In this document: one piece after another, positions 35,324 through 43,729 of the stretch
Position numbering within the stretch: the first letter of the stretch is position 1
How the letters are laid out: every line of letters starts with the position of its first letter
NCBI RefSeq assembly: GCF_000737715.1
Contig: NZ_JPRN01000003.1
Span: 372,001 to 436,000, forward strand
Direction of reading: 5' to 3'
Source of the DNA: Chryseobacterium sp. JM1
GTDB lineage: Bacteria; Bacteroidota; Bacteroidia; Flavobacteriales; Weeksellaceae
DNA length: 64,000 bases
Made by a program: the position numbers and the translations under genes
Notes under the pieces: model-generated
What the model was told of the DNA's origin: nothing
Database searches by the model: none
The model's input: the letters and a program-made list of their open reading frames with translations, nothing else

Positions 35324-36025
35324 TTAGAATGCAGATAAATGTTTAATGTCAACAAAATTCATCATCATCATAGACACAAAGTCGTACATAAAATGACAGA
35401 TGATCAGAATTTTAATATTTGAATATTTTTTATAAAACAAAGCAAAAACGGTTCCGATAAAGAAAGGAACTACTACCTGTCCAACTGTTCCGTAGGTGCT
35501 GTGCAGAATCCCAAATAACATGGCAGAACCAATAATGCCAACGTACGGGCTACTGTATATTTTTTCAAGTCTCGGCTGAATATATCCCCGCATCAGAAGT
35601 TCTTCCACGACGCCTGCAGTTAGGCAGATAAAGATAATCAGCAGATAGTTATTTTTAAAGATAGAAGAGAACTGAACCAGTTTGCTGCTCATCCCTTCCC
35701 GGGTCAAAAGCTGAACGATAAGATTCAGAAAAGAACCGCCGAAAGCACAGATCAGATAAAGCGTAATGACTGCTTTGATGTAAAACAGGGTGGAGTATTT
35801 CTTATCTTTCCATAACAGGAAAGTGTTTTTTTCGACAAAAAGACTGTAAAGAAAAATCAATCCAAGAACTGCCCAGAGTGCGATTCTTGTATAAAAGAAA
35901 TTAGTTGCGTTAAATTCTTTGACTCCCGTGATGAAATAAATGAACGGAAAAACATAAAGCATCAGTGCAGCGAGGAACACAAAGGTCAAAAGAATTCCCA
36001 GTGCATATTTTCCGTTTAAACTCAT
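35324..36025 (-). CDS. CPBP family intramembrane metalloprotease-like protein
   Basis: The 233-residue protein has about seven hydrophobic helices. The CPBP (CaaX protease and bacteriocin processing) signature is AGVVEELLMRGYIQPRL (EExxxR), with a histidine in LFGILHSTYG and another in ILIICHFMYDF. Relatives cleave membrane-bound substrates or confer bacteriocin immunity. It lies between the Sua5 gene and yaaA and is not close to the GG-leader peptides, so processing of those is not implied. Confidence 0.87.
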   Translation of the reverse strand: MSLNGKYALGILLTFVFLAALMLYVFPFIYFITGVKEFNATNFFYTRIALWAVLGLIFLYSLFVEKNTFLLWKDKKYSTLFYIKAVITLYLICAFGGSFLNLIVQLLTREGMSSKLVQFSSIFKNNYLLIIFICLTAGVVEELLMRGYIQPRLEKIYSSPYVGIIGSAMLFGILHSTYGTVGQVVVPFFIGTVFALFYKKYSNIKILIICHFMYDFVSMMMMNFVDIKHLSAF

Positions 36026-36066
36026 AATTCCAGATGATCAGCGTTTTCAGCCTCTTTAATACTTCA

Positions 36067-36678
36067 CTAAATAATTCCTTTTCCCTGACGGATGATCTCC
36101 GGTTCTCCGGAAGTAAGATCCACAATAGTAGAGGCTACGTTATCTCCGTATCCTGAATCAATGACAATATCTACCAGATGATCATATTTTTCGGCGATAA
36201 GTTCCGGATCTGTAGAATATTCAATGATTTCGTCATCATCTTTTATAGAGGTTGAAGCAATCGGATGTCCCAGTTTTTCCACGATAAGTTGGGGAATCGG
36301 GTGGTCAGGAACACGGATACCGATTGTTTTATGGTTTTTATAAGCTAAAGGAAGACTTTTATTGGCATCAAGGATAAAGGTGAACGGTCCCGGAAGATGG
36401 CTTTTCAGAAACCTGAAAACGGAAGTGTCAATAGGTCTTGTAAAATCTGAAAGATGGCTTAAATCATTACAGATAATCGAGAATTTAGACTTTTCCAGCT
36501 TGACTTTCTTGATCTGGGCCAGTTTTTCCATAGCCTTTATGTCAAAAATATTACATCCTAAGGCATAAATCGTATCTGAAGGATAGATAATCAATCCGCC
36601 GTTTTTTAAGGTTTTAATCACCTCATTCACAAGATTTTCCTGAGGGTTATCAGGGTAAATTTTAAGTATTTTTGCCAT
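36067..36678 (-). CDS. L-threonylcarbamoyladenylate synthase (Sua5/YrdC)
   Basis: From MAKILKIYPDNPQENLVNE (203 residues; an upstream in-frame codon adds five) the protein shows the YrdC core: GGLIIYPSDTIYALGCN, KSKFSIICNDLSHLSDF, LPGPFTFILDAN, IGIRVPDHPI and ASTSIKDDDEI. It makes threonylcarbamoyl-AMP from Thr, bicarbonate and ATP for the t6A37 modification of ANN-decoding tRNAs. It lacks the C-terminal Sua5 domain, so YrdC-type (TsaC) is the better name. It diverges from the tRNA-Met array. Confidence 0.92.
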   Translation of the reverse strand: MAKILKIYPDNPQENLVNEVIKTLKNGGLIIYPSDTIYALGCNIFDIKAMEKLAQIKKVKLEKSKFSIICNDLSHLSDFTRPIDTSVFRFLKSHLPGPFTFILDANKSLPLAYKNHKTIGIRVPDHPIPQLIVEKLGHPIASTSIKDDDEIIEYSTDPELIAEKYDHLVDIVIDSGYGDNVASTIVDLTSGEPEIIRQGKGII

Positions 36679-36760
36679 AAAACAAAGATACAAATAATAA
36701 AATAGTTTTCATAAAAGTCCTTTATTTAAAAGAAAAATTAGGATTTTTAAAAAATAGACG

Positions 36761-36768
36761 TATCTTTG
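36761..36768 (+). promoter_or_regulatory. -7 promoter box of the tRNA array
   Basis: TATCTTTG matches TAnnTTTG exactly, 11 bases before the first tRNA. Confidence 0.65.
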
Positions 36769-36779
36769 CAATCCAATAT

Positions 36780-36852
<73 letters not shown>

Positions 36853-36891
36853 CTAAGTTAAGTGCTTTCGGTAAGCACTCTAAAGATACAC

Positions 36892-36964
<73 letters not shown>

Positions 36965-37003
36965 CTAAGCTAAGTGTTTTCGGTAAACACTCTAAAAATA
37001 CAC

Positions 37004-37076
<73 letters not shown>

Positions 37077-37115
37077 CTAAGTTAAGTGCTTTCGGTAAGC
37101 ACTCTAAAAATACAC

Positions 37116-37178
<63 letters not shown>

Positions 37179-37190
37179 AAAAAAATACAC

Positions 37191-37263
<73 letters not shown>

Positions 37264-37271
37264 CTAGAACG

Positions 37272-37304
37272 AAAGAAGCAATAATTGTATTGCTTCTTTT
37301 TTTG
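37272..37304 (+). terminator. terminator of the tRNA array
   Basis: GAAGCAATA and TATTGCTTC form a stem followed by seven T residues. Confidence 0.88.
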
Positions 37305-37350
37305 TTATGTATATGTAGGTGGAGGATTCTGTAGCTATAACTGTGTTTTT

Positions 37351-37519
37351 TAACGCAAAGGTTCATCCGGGTAACGCATAGTTTTGAGGAAGGCAAAGAG
37401 TTCGACTACGTCGTTGATTAAGTTCATGGATACAACGCGCGCTTCATCAAATCAATCTATGATTGATTCTGTCTTTTTAACACTCAAAGTAATACATTAT
37501 TAGGATAAAACTTTGCGTT
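37351..37519. repeat. intergenic element bounded by AACGCAAAG and CTTTGCGTT
   Basis: AACGCAAAG at 37352-37360 is inverted at 37511-37519. Inside, GCTTCATCAAATCAAT and the palindrome AATCAATctatGATTGATT (about 37450-37468) recur, in either orientation, in the gaps at 49385-49551 and 51111-51276. It has no reading frame and fills most of the gap between the tRNA array and the next gene. Confidence 0.6.
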
Positions 37520-37554
37520 TTAAAATAAATAAAGAGAAATTAAGCATTCAGATT

Positions 37555-38319
37555 TTAATCCAGAAAAGTAGTATGACTCTTGATTCTATCGGTCATTTTT
37601 TTAGTCTTTTCATTTCCATATTCATCAAATAGCTTCAAATTTCCATTGTACACCGACGGATTTTCCTGATAATTCTTTCTGGCTTCCAGAAACTGGCCTT
37701 TGGATTTTGTCTTTACATCGCTTCCGTAATTCAAAGGTTCTATGAGCTCTTCCGATTTTTTAATATCAGTGGCATAGATTTCAATCGTTCTGTCTTTGTT
37801 GTACACTTCCAACACCAGCCCGGATAAGCCTTTAAATCTGAAAGGTCCGTCAGGAATCGCTATATCATCTGTGAACCAGGCATAAAAAGTCTGCCCCGTA
37901 TCTGTTGTCGTTTTGGCCAGCCGGCTTTTAAAACCTTGTATTTCTTTTCTGTCATTCAAAATATCCCACTTCAGTTTAGGTTCTTCGTAAGTGAAAATAT
38001 ACCTTCCAACGGGCATGGATACGATTAGATTCTCTTTGTTTTTATAAACGCTGCTTACTGATTTAGGGTATTTTGGGATTCCTCCATAACTGGTTTGAAT
38101 AGTTTCCTTAGAATTTTTATTATAAAAAGCTTTAGCCTCTTTGCTGGAATAAGATGATTCCAGATTATTGCATAATAAAGTAGAAGAGTAGATGTGAATC
38201 TGACTTTTATGAATACTGTCCTGAATGATTTTTGTCTCATAATTGATCTCCATCACTGCCTTTTGAGCACTGACTGATGTGAAACCCAGAATAAAGATTA
38301 CAGAGGTTTTAATTTTCAT
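37555..38319 (-). CDS. GLPGLI family protein (divergent)
   Basis: From MKIKTSVIFILGFTSVSAQ (254 residues; an upstream TTG is less likely) the protein has a signal peptide and the plan of the GLPGLI family: a beta-rich domain, then KWDILNDRKEIQGFKSRLAK, FYAWFTDDIAIPDGPFRFKG and, in place of GLPGLI, the variant GLSGLVLEVYN. The family is secreted or periplasmic, Bacteroidota-specific and without known function. It is alone here, 8 kb from the three other members next to the BlaI/M56 genes. Confidence 0.85.
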   Translation of the reverse strand: MKIKTSVIFILGFTSVSAQKAVMEINYETKIIQDSIHKSQIHIYSSTLLCNNLESSYSSKEAKAFYNKNSKETIQTSYGGIPKYPKSVSSVYKNKENLIVSMPVGRYIFTYEEPKLKWDILNDRKEIQGFKSRLAKTTTDTGQTFYAWFTDDIAIPDGPFRFKGLSGLVLEVYNKDRTIEIYATDIKKSEELIEPLNYGSDVKTKSKGQFLEARKNYQENPSVYNGNLKLFDEYGNEKTKKMTDRIKSHTTFLD

Positions 38320-38392
38320 ATAAATCAATTCTATTCATTTTGCAATAGTATTAAAAAAAATGATATTTTCAAAAACGGGATTTAACATGATC

Positions 38393-38641
38393 TTATTTTT
38401 CACACGTATTCTTCCAAAGTTTATATTCTACTTTCATACAATGCCCGCATGGACGGTAATTATTTTCCAATGCTTCCTTTTCTGATGTAAAAAAGACCCT
38501 GTTTTCTCTTTTCATTTTTTTACCAGAAGAACAATGAAGTCGTCCGTAAATTTTCAGTTTTCTATTTCCTCCAAAATTAATTTCTCTCTTTCGAATTTTA
38601 TCCCTTAAAGCAGAATCGGTTATCTCGGTGTGATTTTCCAT
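38393..38641 (-). CDS. stand-alone Ada-type metal-binding domain protein
   Basis: The 82-residue protein has the Ada zinc-domain pattern: KIYGRLHCSSGKKMKRENRV, then FFTSEKEALENNYRPCGHCM. The paired CGHC and the first Cys (LHC) are kept, but the fourth ligand Cys, normally four residues after the first, is replaced by Lys/Gly, so only three of four cysteines remain. There is no methyltransferase or AraC domain. Role unknown; a DNA-damage link is inferred from the family only. Confidence 0.8.
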   Translation of the reverse strand: MENHTEITDSALRDKIRKREINFGGNRKLKIYGRLHCSSGKKMKRENRVFFTSEKEALENNYRPCGHCMKVEYKLWKNTCEK

Positions 38642-38713
38642 TGTATAAAGATCTTAAGTTACCTGTAAGTAAACAATCCAAAGCTTACGATATTGGCAGA
38701 AGTAAATTGATGA

Positions 38714-40162
38714 TCAGAAGCGATCCAATGCAGCTTTTAGGAAATCCACCGTTTTTTTCAGCTCTTTTTCATCCATCGAGGCAAAACCAAACCGGAAAGC
38801 ATTGAGATTTTCATCGGCACGTAAAATCTTCAATTGAGGAATTTCTAATAAACGATGGACAGGATATTCAGATGAAAGTTGAATCCAGAAAGCCATTCCG
38901 CCGGATGGCCGTACGTAGGAAATATACCGACTTAATTTCTCTTTTAACAGAATATCCAGAAAGTCTCTCCGTTGATGATAGATTTTTTTTGCCTTTTTAA
39001 TATGCCGCTTAAGCTCACCTTCCCTGATCAGAAAAGCCAGGGCATTTTGCATATATCCGTCACCCCCAACATCAACGATTTTCCGTAAGGCCGTGCACTG
39101 ATCTATAAAATTTTTTGGAGCGACCATAAAACCTATCCTGAGCGAAGGATCCAAGATCTTGGAGAAAGATCCTGTATAAATGATATTTCCCTGATGGCTG
39201 CTTCCTGCCAGAGGAAGATAGGGTGAAGACATATAATGATAATCATAGTCGTAATCATCTTCTATAATGGCAAACGAGTAAGTAGCTGATAATTCGTGAA
39301 GTTTCATTCTTCTGGCCGCACTAAGTGTAACCGTTGTAGGATAATGATGATGGGGAATGACATATACTGCATTGATCTTTTTCTTCCTGCATATGTGTTC
39401 AATGGCTTCGGTATCAATGCCATTTTCGTCTACAGGCACTTCTGTAAGTTTTGCGCCGGTCTGCTCAAATGCTGCATTGGCTGCCGGATAATTGGGAGAT
39501 CCCACAATGATATTCGTACCGGGGCCGAGAATAAGTTGTGCAGCGAGGTAGATGCTCATTTGTGCACCGTGAGTAATCAGAAGATTTTCTGAGCGGATAT
39601 TCAGACCCCGTGTTTCAGAAAGATACTGTGCAAGTTTTTCCCGAAGTCTTATGGTGCCTTGTTCTGTACCAATATTGGCATTTTTGATGGTGTATCTTTT
39701 GGATGTGTAGGATCGATATGTTTTCAGAAGGTCATCAATGGGAGAAAGTCTTACATCCGGATGTCCGTCGTCGATGACGATCTCAGGAAGTAGGACAGTA
39801 TCGGACTTTTCTATTTTTTTATCAATAATTTTAAAAGGGAGGTTGAAATGATGTTCATAAGAGGAAAGAGCTGTTTCCAGATTCCACTGTTGGGGCCTTA
39901 GTATGGGAATACGGTCGGATACTGCAGTGTATTTTCTTGGAATGATCGTAATCCAGTCTTGTGCATGGAGTTCGTCGTATGCTGCTATTACAGTTTTTCG
40001 GTGTACTCCCAATGTTTTTGAAAGTTCACGGGTTCCGGGAAGATGATAGCCCGGCTTTAATACACCATTTCTGATCGCTTTGATCACAGAGATTGCGATC
40101 TGCCTGTAAACTGCGGTTTTACTTTCTTTATTAATAGGGATGATGTGTTCGAATGGAAGCAT
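38714..40162 (-). CDS. MocR/PdxR family regulator with aminotransferase domain
   Basis: The 482-residue protein has a GntR-type winged helix at the N-terminus (AVYRQIAISVIKAIRNGVLK, PGTRELSKTLGVHRKTVIAA) and a fold-type I aminotransferase-like domain with the PLP lysine in IIYTGSFSKILDPSLRIGF, plus ITHGAQMSIYL and IIEDDYDYDY. Such regulators sense PLP or amino compounds and control metabolism genes. It diverges from a GNAT gene, and three CTGGACTAC-like half-sites lie right before its start. Confidence 0.9.
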   Translation of the reverse strand: MLPFEHIIPINKESKTAVYRQIAISVIKAIRNGVLKPGYHLPGTRELSKTLGVHRKTVIAAYDELHAQDWITIIPRKYTAVSDRIPILRPQQWNLETALSSYEHHFNLPFKIIDKKIEKSDTVLLPEIVIDDGHPDVRLSPIDDLLKTYRSYTSKRYTIKNANIGTEQGTIRLREKLAQYLSETRGLNIRSENLLITHGAQMSIYLAAQLILGPGTNIIVGSPNYPAANAAFEQTGAKLTEVPVDENGIDTEAIEHICRKKKINAVYVIPHHHYPTTVTLSAARRMKLHELSATYSFAIIEDDYDYDYHYMSSPYLPLAGSSHQGNIIYTGSFSKILDPSLRIGFMVAPKNFIDQCTALRKIVDVGGDGYMQNALAFLIREGELKRHIKKAKKIYHQRRDFLDILLKEKLSRYISYVRPSGGMAFWIQLSSEYPVHRLLEIPQLKILRADENLNAFRFGFASMDEKELKKTVDFLKAALDRF

Positions 40163-40163
40163 A

Positions 40164-40206
40164 CTGGACTACCTTTAGTTTAAAATCTGGAGTACAAATG
40201 TAGTCC
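40164..40206. promoter_or_regulatory. putative MocR operator, three half-sites
   Basis: CTGGACTAC at 40164-40172, CTGGAGTAC at 40187-40195 (23 bases apart, same orientation) and the inverted GTAGTCC at 40200-40206. The sites overlap the -7 boxes of both divergent genes, which suggests autoregulation and control of the GNAT gene. Confidence 0.6.
40195..40202 (-). promoter_or_regulatory. -7 promoter box of the MocR gene
   Basis: On the minus strand TACATTTG matches TAnnTTTG and lies within the operator. Confidence 0.55.
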
Positions 40207-40216
40207 TATTTAAAAA

Positions 40217-40224
40217 TATTTTTG
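40217..40224 (+). promoter_or_regulatory. -7 promoter box of the GNAT gene
   Basis: TATTTTTG matches TAnnTTTG, 29 bases before the ATG at 40254. Confidence 0.6.
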
Positions 40225-40253
40225 TGGTGTTAAATAAAAAAATAATTACAGAA

Positions 40254-40703
40254 ATGAATTACACCATTAAAAAAGTAGGTCTGGAAGATCTCAATGAAAC
40301 GGCAGAACTTTTCAATCTTTACCGCATTTTTTACCGTCAGGAATCAGATGTGGAAAAAGGGAAACTATTCCTGAAAGAAAGATTTCAGAATAATGAATCA
40401 GACGTATTCCTGGCTTTTGCCGAGGGGAAAGCAGTAGGTTTTGTGCAGCTCTATAAACTGTTTCATTACACCAGACTGCAGAAGCAGTGGCTTTTAAGTG
40501 ATCTGTTCGTACATCCGGATTACCGTGGAAAAGGAATTTCCGTAGGACTTATCAACAGAAGCAAACAATGGTGCGAAGAAACGGAGGCCTGTGGACTGAT
40601 GCTTGAAACGGAAAAAACCAACGATATCGGAAACACCCTTTATCCACGCTGCGGTTTTGAATATGACGGACTTCATAATTATTATCATTGGTGGAGAAGT
40701 TAG
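40254..40703 (+). CDS. GNAT family N-acetyltransferase
   Basis: From MNYTIKKVGLEDLNETAELF (149 residues; a GTG ten codons upstream overlaps the -7 box and is rejected) the protein has the GNAT core: a GFVQLYKLF strand, LSDLFVHPDYRGKGISVGL with the acetyl-CoA loop RGKGIS, and LETEKTNDIGNTLYPRCGF. It transfers an acetyl group to an unknown amine. It is divergent from the MocR gene and probably under its control. Confidence 0.88.
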   Translation: MNYTIKKVGLEDLNETAELFNLYRIFYRQESDVEKGKLFLKERFQNNESDVFLAFAEGKAVGFVQLYKLFHYTRLQKQWLLSDLFVHPDYRGKGISVGLINRSKQWCEETEACGLMLETEKTNDIGNTLYPRCGFEYDGLHNYYHWWRS

Positions 40704-40742
40704 TAAATAGAAGTTAGATGTTAGAAATTAGAAGTTAGAAGA
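40701..40742 (+). repeat. degenerate heptamer tract TAGAAGT
   Basis: Six 7-base units starting at 40701 (TAGTAAA, TAGAAGT, TAGATGT, TAGAAAT, TAGAAGT, TAGAAGA). The perfect relative with unit TAGAAGC lies at 50408-50491. Confidence 0.65.
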
Positions 40743-40895
40743 TGGGAAATCTCGGTATTATTTCTGGTTGTCAGTAATCGCATTACCCAATCATCACATC
40801 ATCAAATCACCATATTCTCTCAAAAGTAATACTACTTCTACACGGCTATCGATTTAATTCTACAAGATATTTTTCAGCAGAATAGGCCGGAAGCT

Positions 40896-40903
40896 TACTT
40901 TTG
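40896..40903 (+). promoter_or_regulatory. -7 promoter box of a candidate small RNA
   Basis: TACTTTTG matches TAnnTTTG with no gene start within 350 bases downstream on this strand. No TTG at the normal distance. Confidence 0.45.
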
Positions 40904-40907
40904 TAGC

Positions 40908-41036
40908 GCTCTTACTGACCGGGAGACTGGTGGTAGAGTTTATTTATGTTTAATAGATCTCCGCCTTCATTTTCTACTTTTTCCCGAATGTTTTTATGAT
41001 TAGTACATAACAGCTTTCATGGCGGGGATCTTTTTT
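40908..41036 (+). ncRNA. candidate small RNA
   Basis: A -7 box is followed by about 130 noncoding bases that end in a stem AGATCtCCGCC (40955-40965) with GGCGGgGATCT (41021-41031) and six T residues. A first hairpin is possible between GCTCTTAC (about 40908) and GTAGAGT (about 40933). The long closing stem with a large loop resembles 6S-like RNAs; known flavobacterial families such as 6S-Flavo or Flavo-1 should be tested. The family is not identified from sequence alone. Confidence 0.4.
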
Positions 41037-41104
41037 CACAAACTTAAAAAACGTTTCATCGGGTATATTAATGATGAAATGAATTGTAATATATTCTAAC
41101 GATA

Positions 41105-41134
41105 AAGAGAACTGCATCTGTGGTTCTCTTTTTT
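41105..41134 (+). terminator. rho-independent terminator
   Basis: AAGAGAAC and GTTCTCTT pair around a 10-base loop, with a T run after. No coding gene lies within the 400 bases upstream, so it may serve the GNAT transcript or end read-through from the candidate small RNA. Confidence 0.7.
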
Positions 41135-41206
41135 CATTCAAAACAGATGGTATTAACAGCTCGGATTACAGAAGGATACCGAAAAGGGAAGAATAGCTGT
41201 AAAAAT

Positions 41207-41237
41207 AAAAATCCCACTTTAAAAAAGCGGGATTCAT
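41207..41237 (-). terminator. terminator of the secreted-protein gene
   Basis: On the minus strand AATCCCGCTT and AAGTGGGATT pair around a T-rich loop and a T run follows, 20 bases after the stop. Confidence 0.8.
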
Positions 41238-41254
41238 TATGGTATAGGTTAATA

Positions 41255-41836
41255 TTATTGAGCTAATTGACCGAAAGCAGTCAGTTTGTTGTCATCAGAC
41301 ATCGTCTGTCCTAAAAAGTCTTTTTTCTGATCGCCTTTCATTCTGCCTGCAGCATCATTAGCGTTGAAGTAAGCTTCGCTCAGTTTTGTAGCAATATCAG
41401 CCGGTTTAAAATCAAATTTAGTATCACCTTCCACACCCAGGTATCCGTTCTTTCTAGTAAGGTTTGAGATATAGTTCGCGTAGTTGATGAATGTATTTCT
41501 CAGGTATTGCGTATGATATTCCATACATTTTTTAGCTTTTTTGGAAGAATTGTTCAGGATACAGTTCTTCATATTATTTCTGTACAGGAACCACTCAGAT
41601 TCCAGAATTCCGTATTCTTTTCCTAACGCCGTCTTTCCGTTGGTTACGATGTTGTTGTCACCTTCTTTATCAGCAATAGCCTGAAGATGTTTAATCACCA
41701 ATGGAACCGTATTTTCGATCTTCGTTTTGGTTTCCTTTAAGATACTGAGATCTGCAGCCGGAGATTTTTTCTTTTGAGCCGTAGTCACGTTAAAAATAAG
41801 CAGTAATAGTACAATCAATAAATTATATCTTTTCAT
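41255..41836 (-). CDS. secreted protein of unknown function
   Basis: The 193-residue protein starts with a clear signal peptide (MKRYNLLIVLLLLIFNVTTA, then QKKK) and is mostly alpha-helical after that. Two cysteines (MKNCIL, KKCMEY) could form a disulfide. No family is recognised. The gene is single, with a terminator at its end. The position and length fit a periplasmic or exported helical protein; nothing shows what it binds. Confidence 0.75.
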   Translation of the reverse strand: MKRYNLLIVLLLLIFNVTTAQKKKSPAADLSILKETKTKIENTVPLVIKHLQAIADKEGDNNIVTNGKTALGKEYGILESEWFLYRNNMKNCILNNSSKKAKKCMEYHTQYLRNTFINYANYISNLTRKNGYLGVEGDTKFDFKPADIATKLSEAYFNANDAAGRMKGDQKKDFLGQTMSDDNKLTAFGQLAQ

Positions 41837-42077
41837 GAGAAATTTTTAAAGCACTAAAATAAATATATTTTCTCACTTTAAACAAATTCATTTTAATTTT
41901 ATTTAATAAATTTTAACAAATCTTTAATATAATGAGTTCATTATTGTACAAATGATGATTGCACCCTGTTTATTAATGCTATTTTTTACTTCATGACCTG
42001 AAGTAATTTAAGTTACAGCTCGGGAAAGAAGGTTTAATTTCGCAAGATAACACTGAATAACGACCTCCAGCTTCTCT

Positions 42078-42947
42078 CTAAGAAATTAAATCCATTAATG
42101 CCCGGTAATAGTTTTCCAGTAAATCAATGTTACCATTAAGGAACAGATAAGGCTCTATCAGCTCAAGTTCCATTAATGTAAATGAATTGTTGATGAGTAC
42201 ACCGTCCACTCGTGCATAAAGCGTAGGTTGAGGCAGATTTTTTAAGAAGATGCCTGCCTGTTCTATATGAATCGGGTCAGGTGTAGGATAACTGATACTT
42301 CCTCCGTGATAATGCTGTACTCTGAAATCATCCTGCTTAGGTGTCTTCAACGAACAATGGCTGTATTGGCCATTGAAAAACAGAAACGACCATTCCCCAT
42401 TTTTTATTTCCTCTGTAAAAGGCTGCACCATATAATCTTCCGTTGTTAAAAACTGCCTGATTTCTTCTGTACGTTCCTTAAGATTGTCTTTGGTAACAAC
42501 GACGGTATTGTGTGCACCTGCACTTACACATGGCTTTACAACCACCCGGTCTGTACCGAATAAATCAAAAAACCGACCGTCAAAATCAGAACCTTTGTCG
42601 ATATATGCCGATGCAATTACCGGAAGTCCGTTTTCAGCAATGTCTTTGAGATATTTTTTATGACTGTTCCATCGGATGATCTCTACCGGGTTTAATACCC
42701 TGATATTTAATTTTTTCAATTGATTCAGCCAGTTTAAAAACTCTGGTAAGTGATTATGATAATCCCACGGGGACTTAATGATGGCTACATTAAAACTGGC
42801 CCAATCCACATTTTCATCGTTCCAGATGACGGGAACAACATCCAATCCTTTCCCGGTCAGAAATTTTAAAAGATCAGCATCTTCATCATTGGTAACGCCC
42901 TGTGTAAACTTTTCCTGTTTTTTATAACCAACTATCGCGATTTTCAT
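42078..42947 (-). CDS. ATP-grasp domain protein
   Basis: The 289-residue protein resembles the glutathione-synthetase/RimK ATP-grasp fold: a Rossmann-like N-terminal domain, then DRVVVKPCVSAGAHNTVVV (nucleotide-binding Lys), YMVQPFTEEIKNGEWSFLFF (Gln-Pro-Phe and the Glu that bind ATP and Mg), and RVDGVLINNSFTLMELELIE with the metal-binding ELELIEP. It should ligate a carboxylate to an amine at the cost of ATP. The substrate is unknown and neighbours give no help. Confidence 0.85.
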   Translation of the reverse strand: MKIAIVGYKKQEKFTQGVTNDEDADLLKFLTGKGLDVVPVIWNDENVDWASFNVAIIKSPWDYHNHLPEFLNWLNQLKKLNIRVLNPVEIIRWNSHKKYLKDIAENGLPVIASAYIDKGSDFDGRFFDLFGTDRVVVKPCVSAGAHNTVVVTKDNLKERTEEIRQFLTTEDYMVQPFTEEIKNGEWSFLFFNGQYSHCSLKTPKQDDFRVQHYHGGSISYPTPDPIHIEQAGIFLKNLPQPTLYARVDGVLINNSFTLMELELIEPYLFLNGNIDLLENYYRALMDLIS

Positions 42948-43243
42948 ACTTCTTTTTTTTCGTTGAATACAAATATCATCAAACAGGATCAGTGTAAACA
43001 GTTACAGTTTGGACTATTTGGATAGATACAGATCATTTTTATACAGGTAAAGAAAGATTGTTTTTACATCAGTATGAAAATATGTAACCTGCATACATTT
43101 AAAGTAAGTGGTAAGAATTTATAACTTAATTAGAGCTTTTTCTGTAGATTAAACAGACAATAAATAAGTGCATTAAATATTTAACATATTTTAATAAAAT
43201 TTATTTTACTGATTATCAGTAGTTTATATTAATTTGGCTTTTA

Positions 43244-43308
43244 TCACTAGAAAATTAGTTGTTAGAATCAGATTTATTTCTACATTTGTATAACTAATTT
43301 CTTAGTGA
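43244..43308. promoter_or_regulatory. palindromic operator and promoter of the blaI gene
   Basis: TCACTAGAAAATTAGTT (43244-43260) and AACTAATTTCTTAGTGA (43292-43308) are inverted repeats with 15 of 17 bases matching. The -7 box TACATTTG (43281-43288) lies between them, and the right arm covers the expected transcription start. BlaI-type repressors bind such dyads, so autorepression is likely. The rest of the 42948-43243 gap is AT-rich with no other feature seen. Confidence 0.65.
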
Positions 43309-43357
43309 TATGGAATTCAATGCAATTCTGGTCACAATAATGATAAATGAAAAGGAT

Positions 43358-43723
43358 ATGAAAATTCAAAATTTAACGAAAGCGGAAGAGCAGGTGATGC
43401 AGTATTTATGGAAACTTGAAAAAGGATTTCTGAAAGATGTTCTCGATCTGTTTCCGGAACCGAAGCCTCATACGAATACAGTCTCTACGATTTTAAAAGT
43501 ATTGAAGGATAAAGAATTCGTAGACTATCATGTATACGGAAGACAGCATGAGTATTTCCCGCTTGTTACCAAAGAACAGTATTCAGGGAAAACGATGAAA
43601 AGTCTTGTGAAAAATTATTTTAAAGGATCTTATAAAAGTGCGGTTTCTTTTCTGGTAGAAAAAAATGAAATGACCGTGGAAGACCTTGAAATGCTTTTGG
43701 ACGAACTCAAAAAGAAAAATTAG
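43358..43723 (+). CDS. BlaI/MecI/CopY family transcriptional repressor
   Basis: From MKIQNLTKAEEQVMQYLWKL the protein has 121 residues, the usual family size; upstream in-frame starts at 43310 and 43340 add residues not seen in the family. The winged helix is EEQVMQYLWKLEKGFLKDVL, then NTVSTILKVLKDKEFV, then the wing HEYFPLVTKEQY; the C-terminal helices dimerise. It represses target genes until cleaved or released by a membrane M56 sensor protease, which is the next gene, six bases downstream. Confidence 0.92.
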   Translation: MKIQNLTKAEEQVMQYLWKLEKGFLKDVLDLFPEPKPHTNTVSTILKVLKDKEFVDYHVYGRQHEYFPLVTKEQYSGKTMKSLVKNYFKGSYKSAVSFLVEKNEMTVEDLEMLLDELKKKN

Positions 43724-43729
43724 CAGACT

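Noticed and set aside
35324..36025. CPBP protease as processing enzyme for the GG-leader peptides
   Set aside because: CPBP proteins can be linked to bacteriocins, but this gene is 27 kb away in a housekeeping run; no contextual link is visible.
42078..42947. ATP-grasp enzyme as a RiPP-modifying (graspetide) ligase
   Set aside because: No precursor peptide is adjacent and the domain looks like the glutathione-synthetase group; the GG-leader peptides are 34 kb away.
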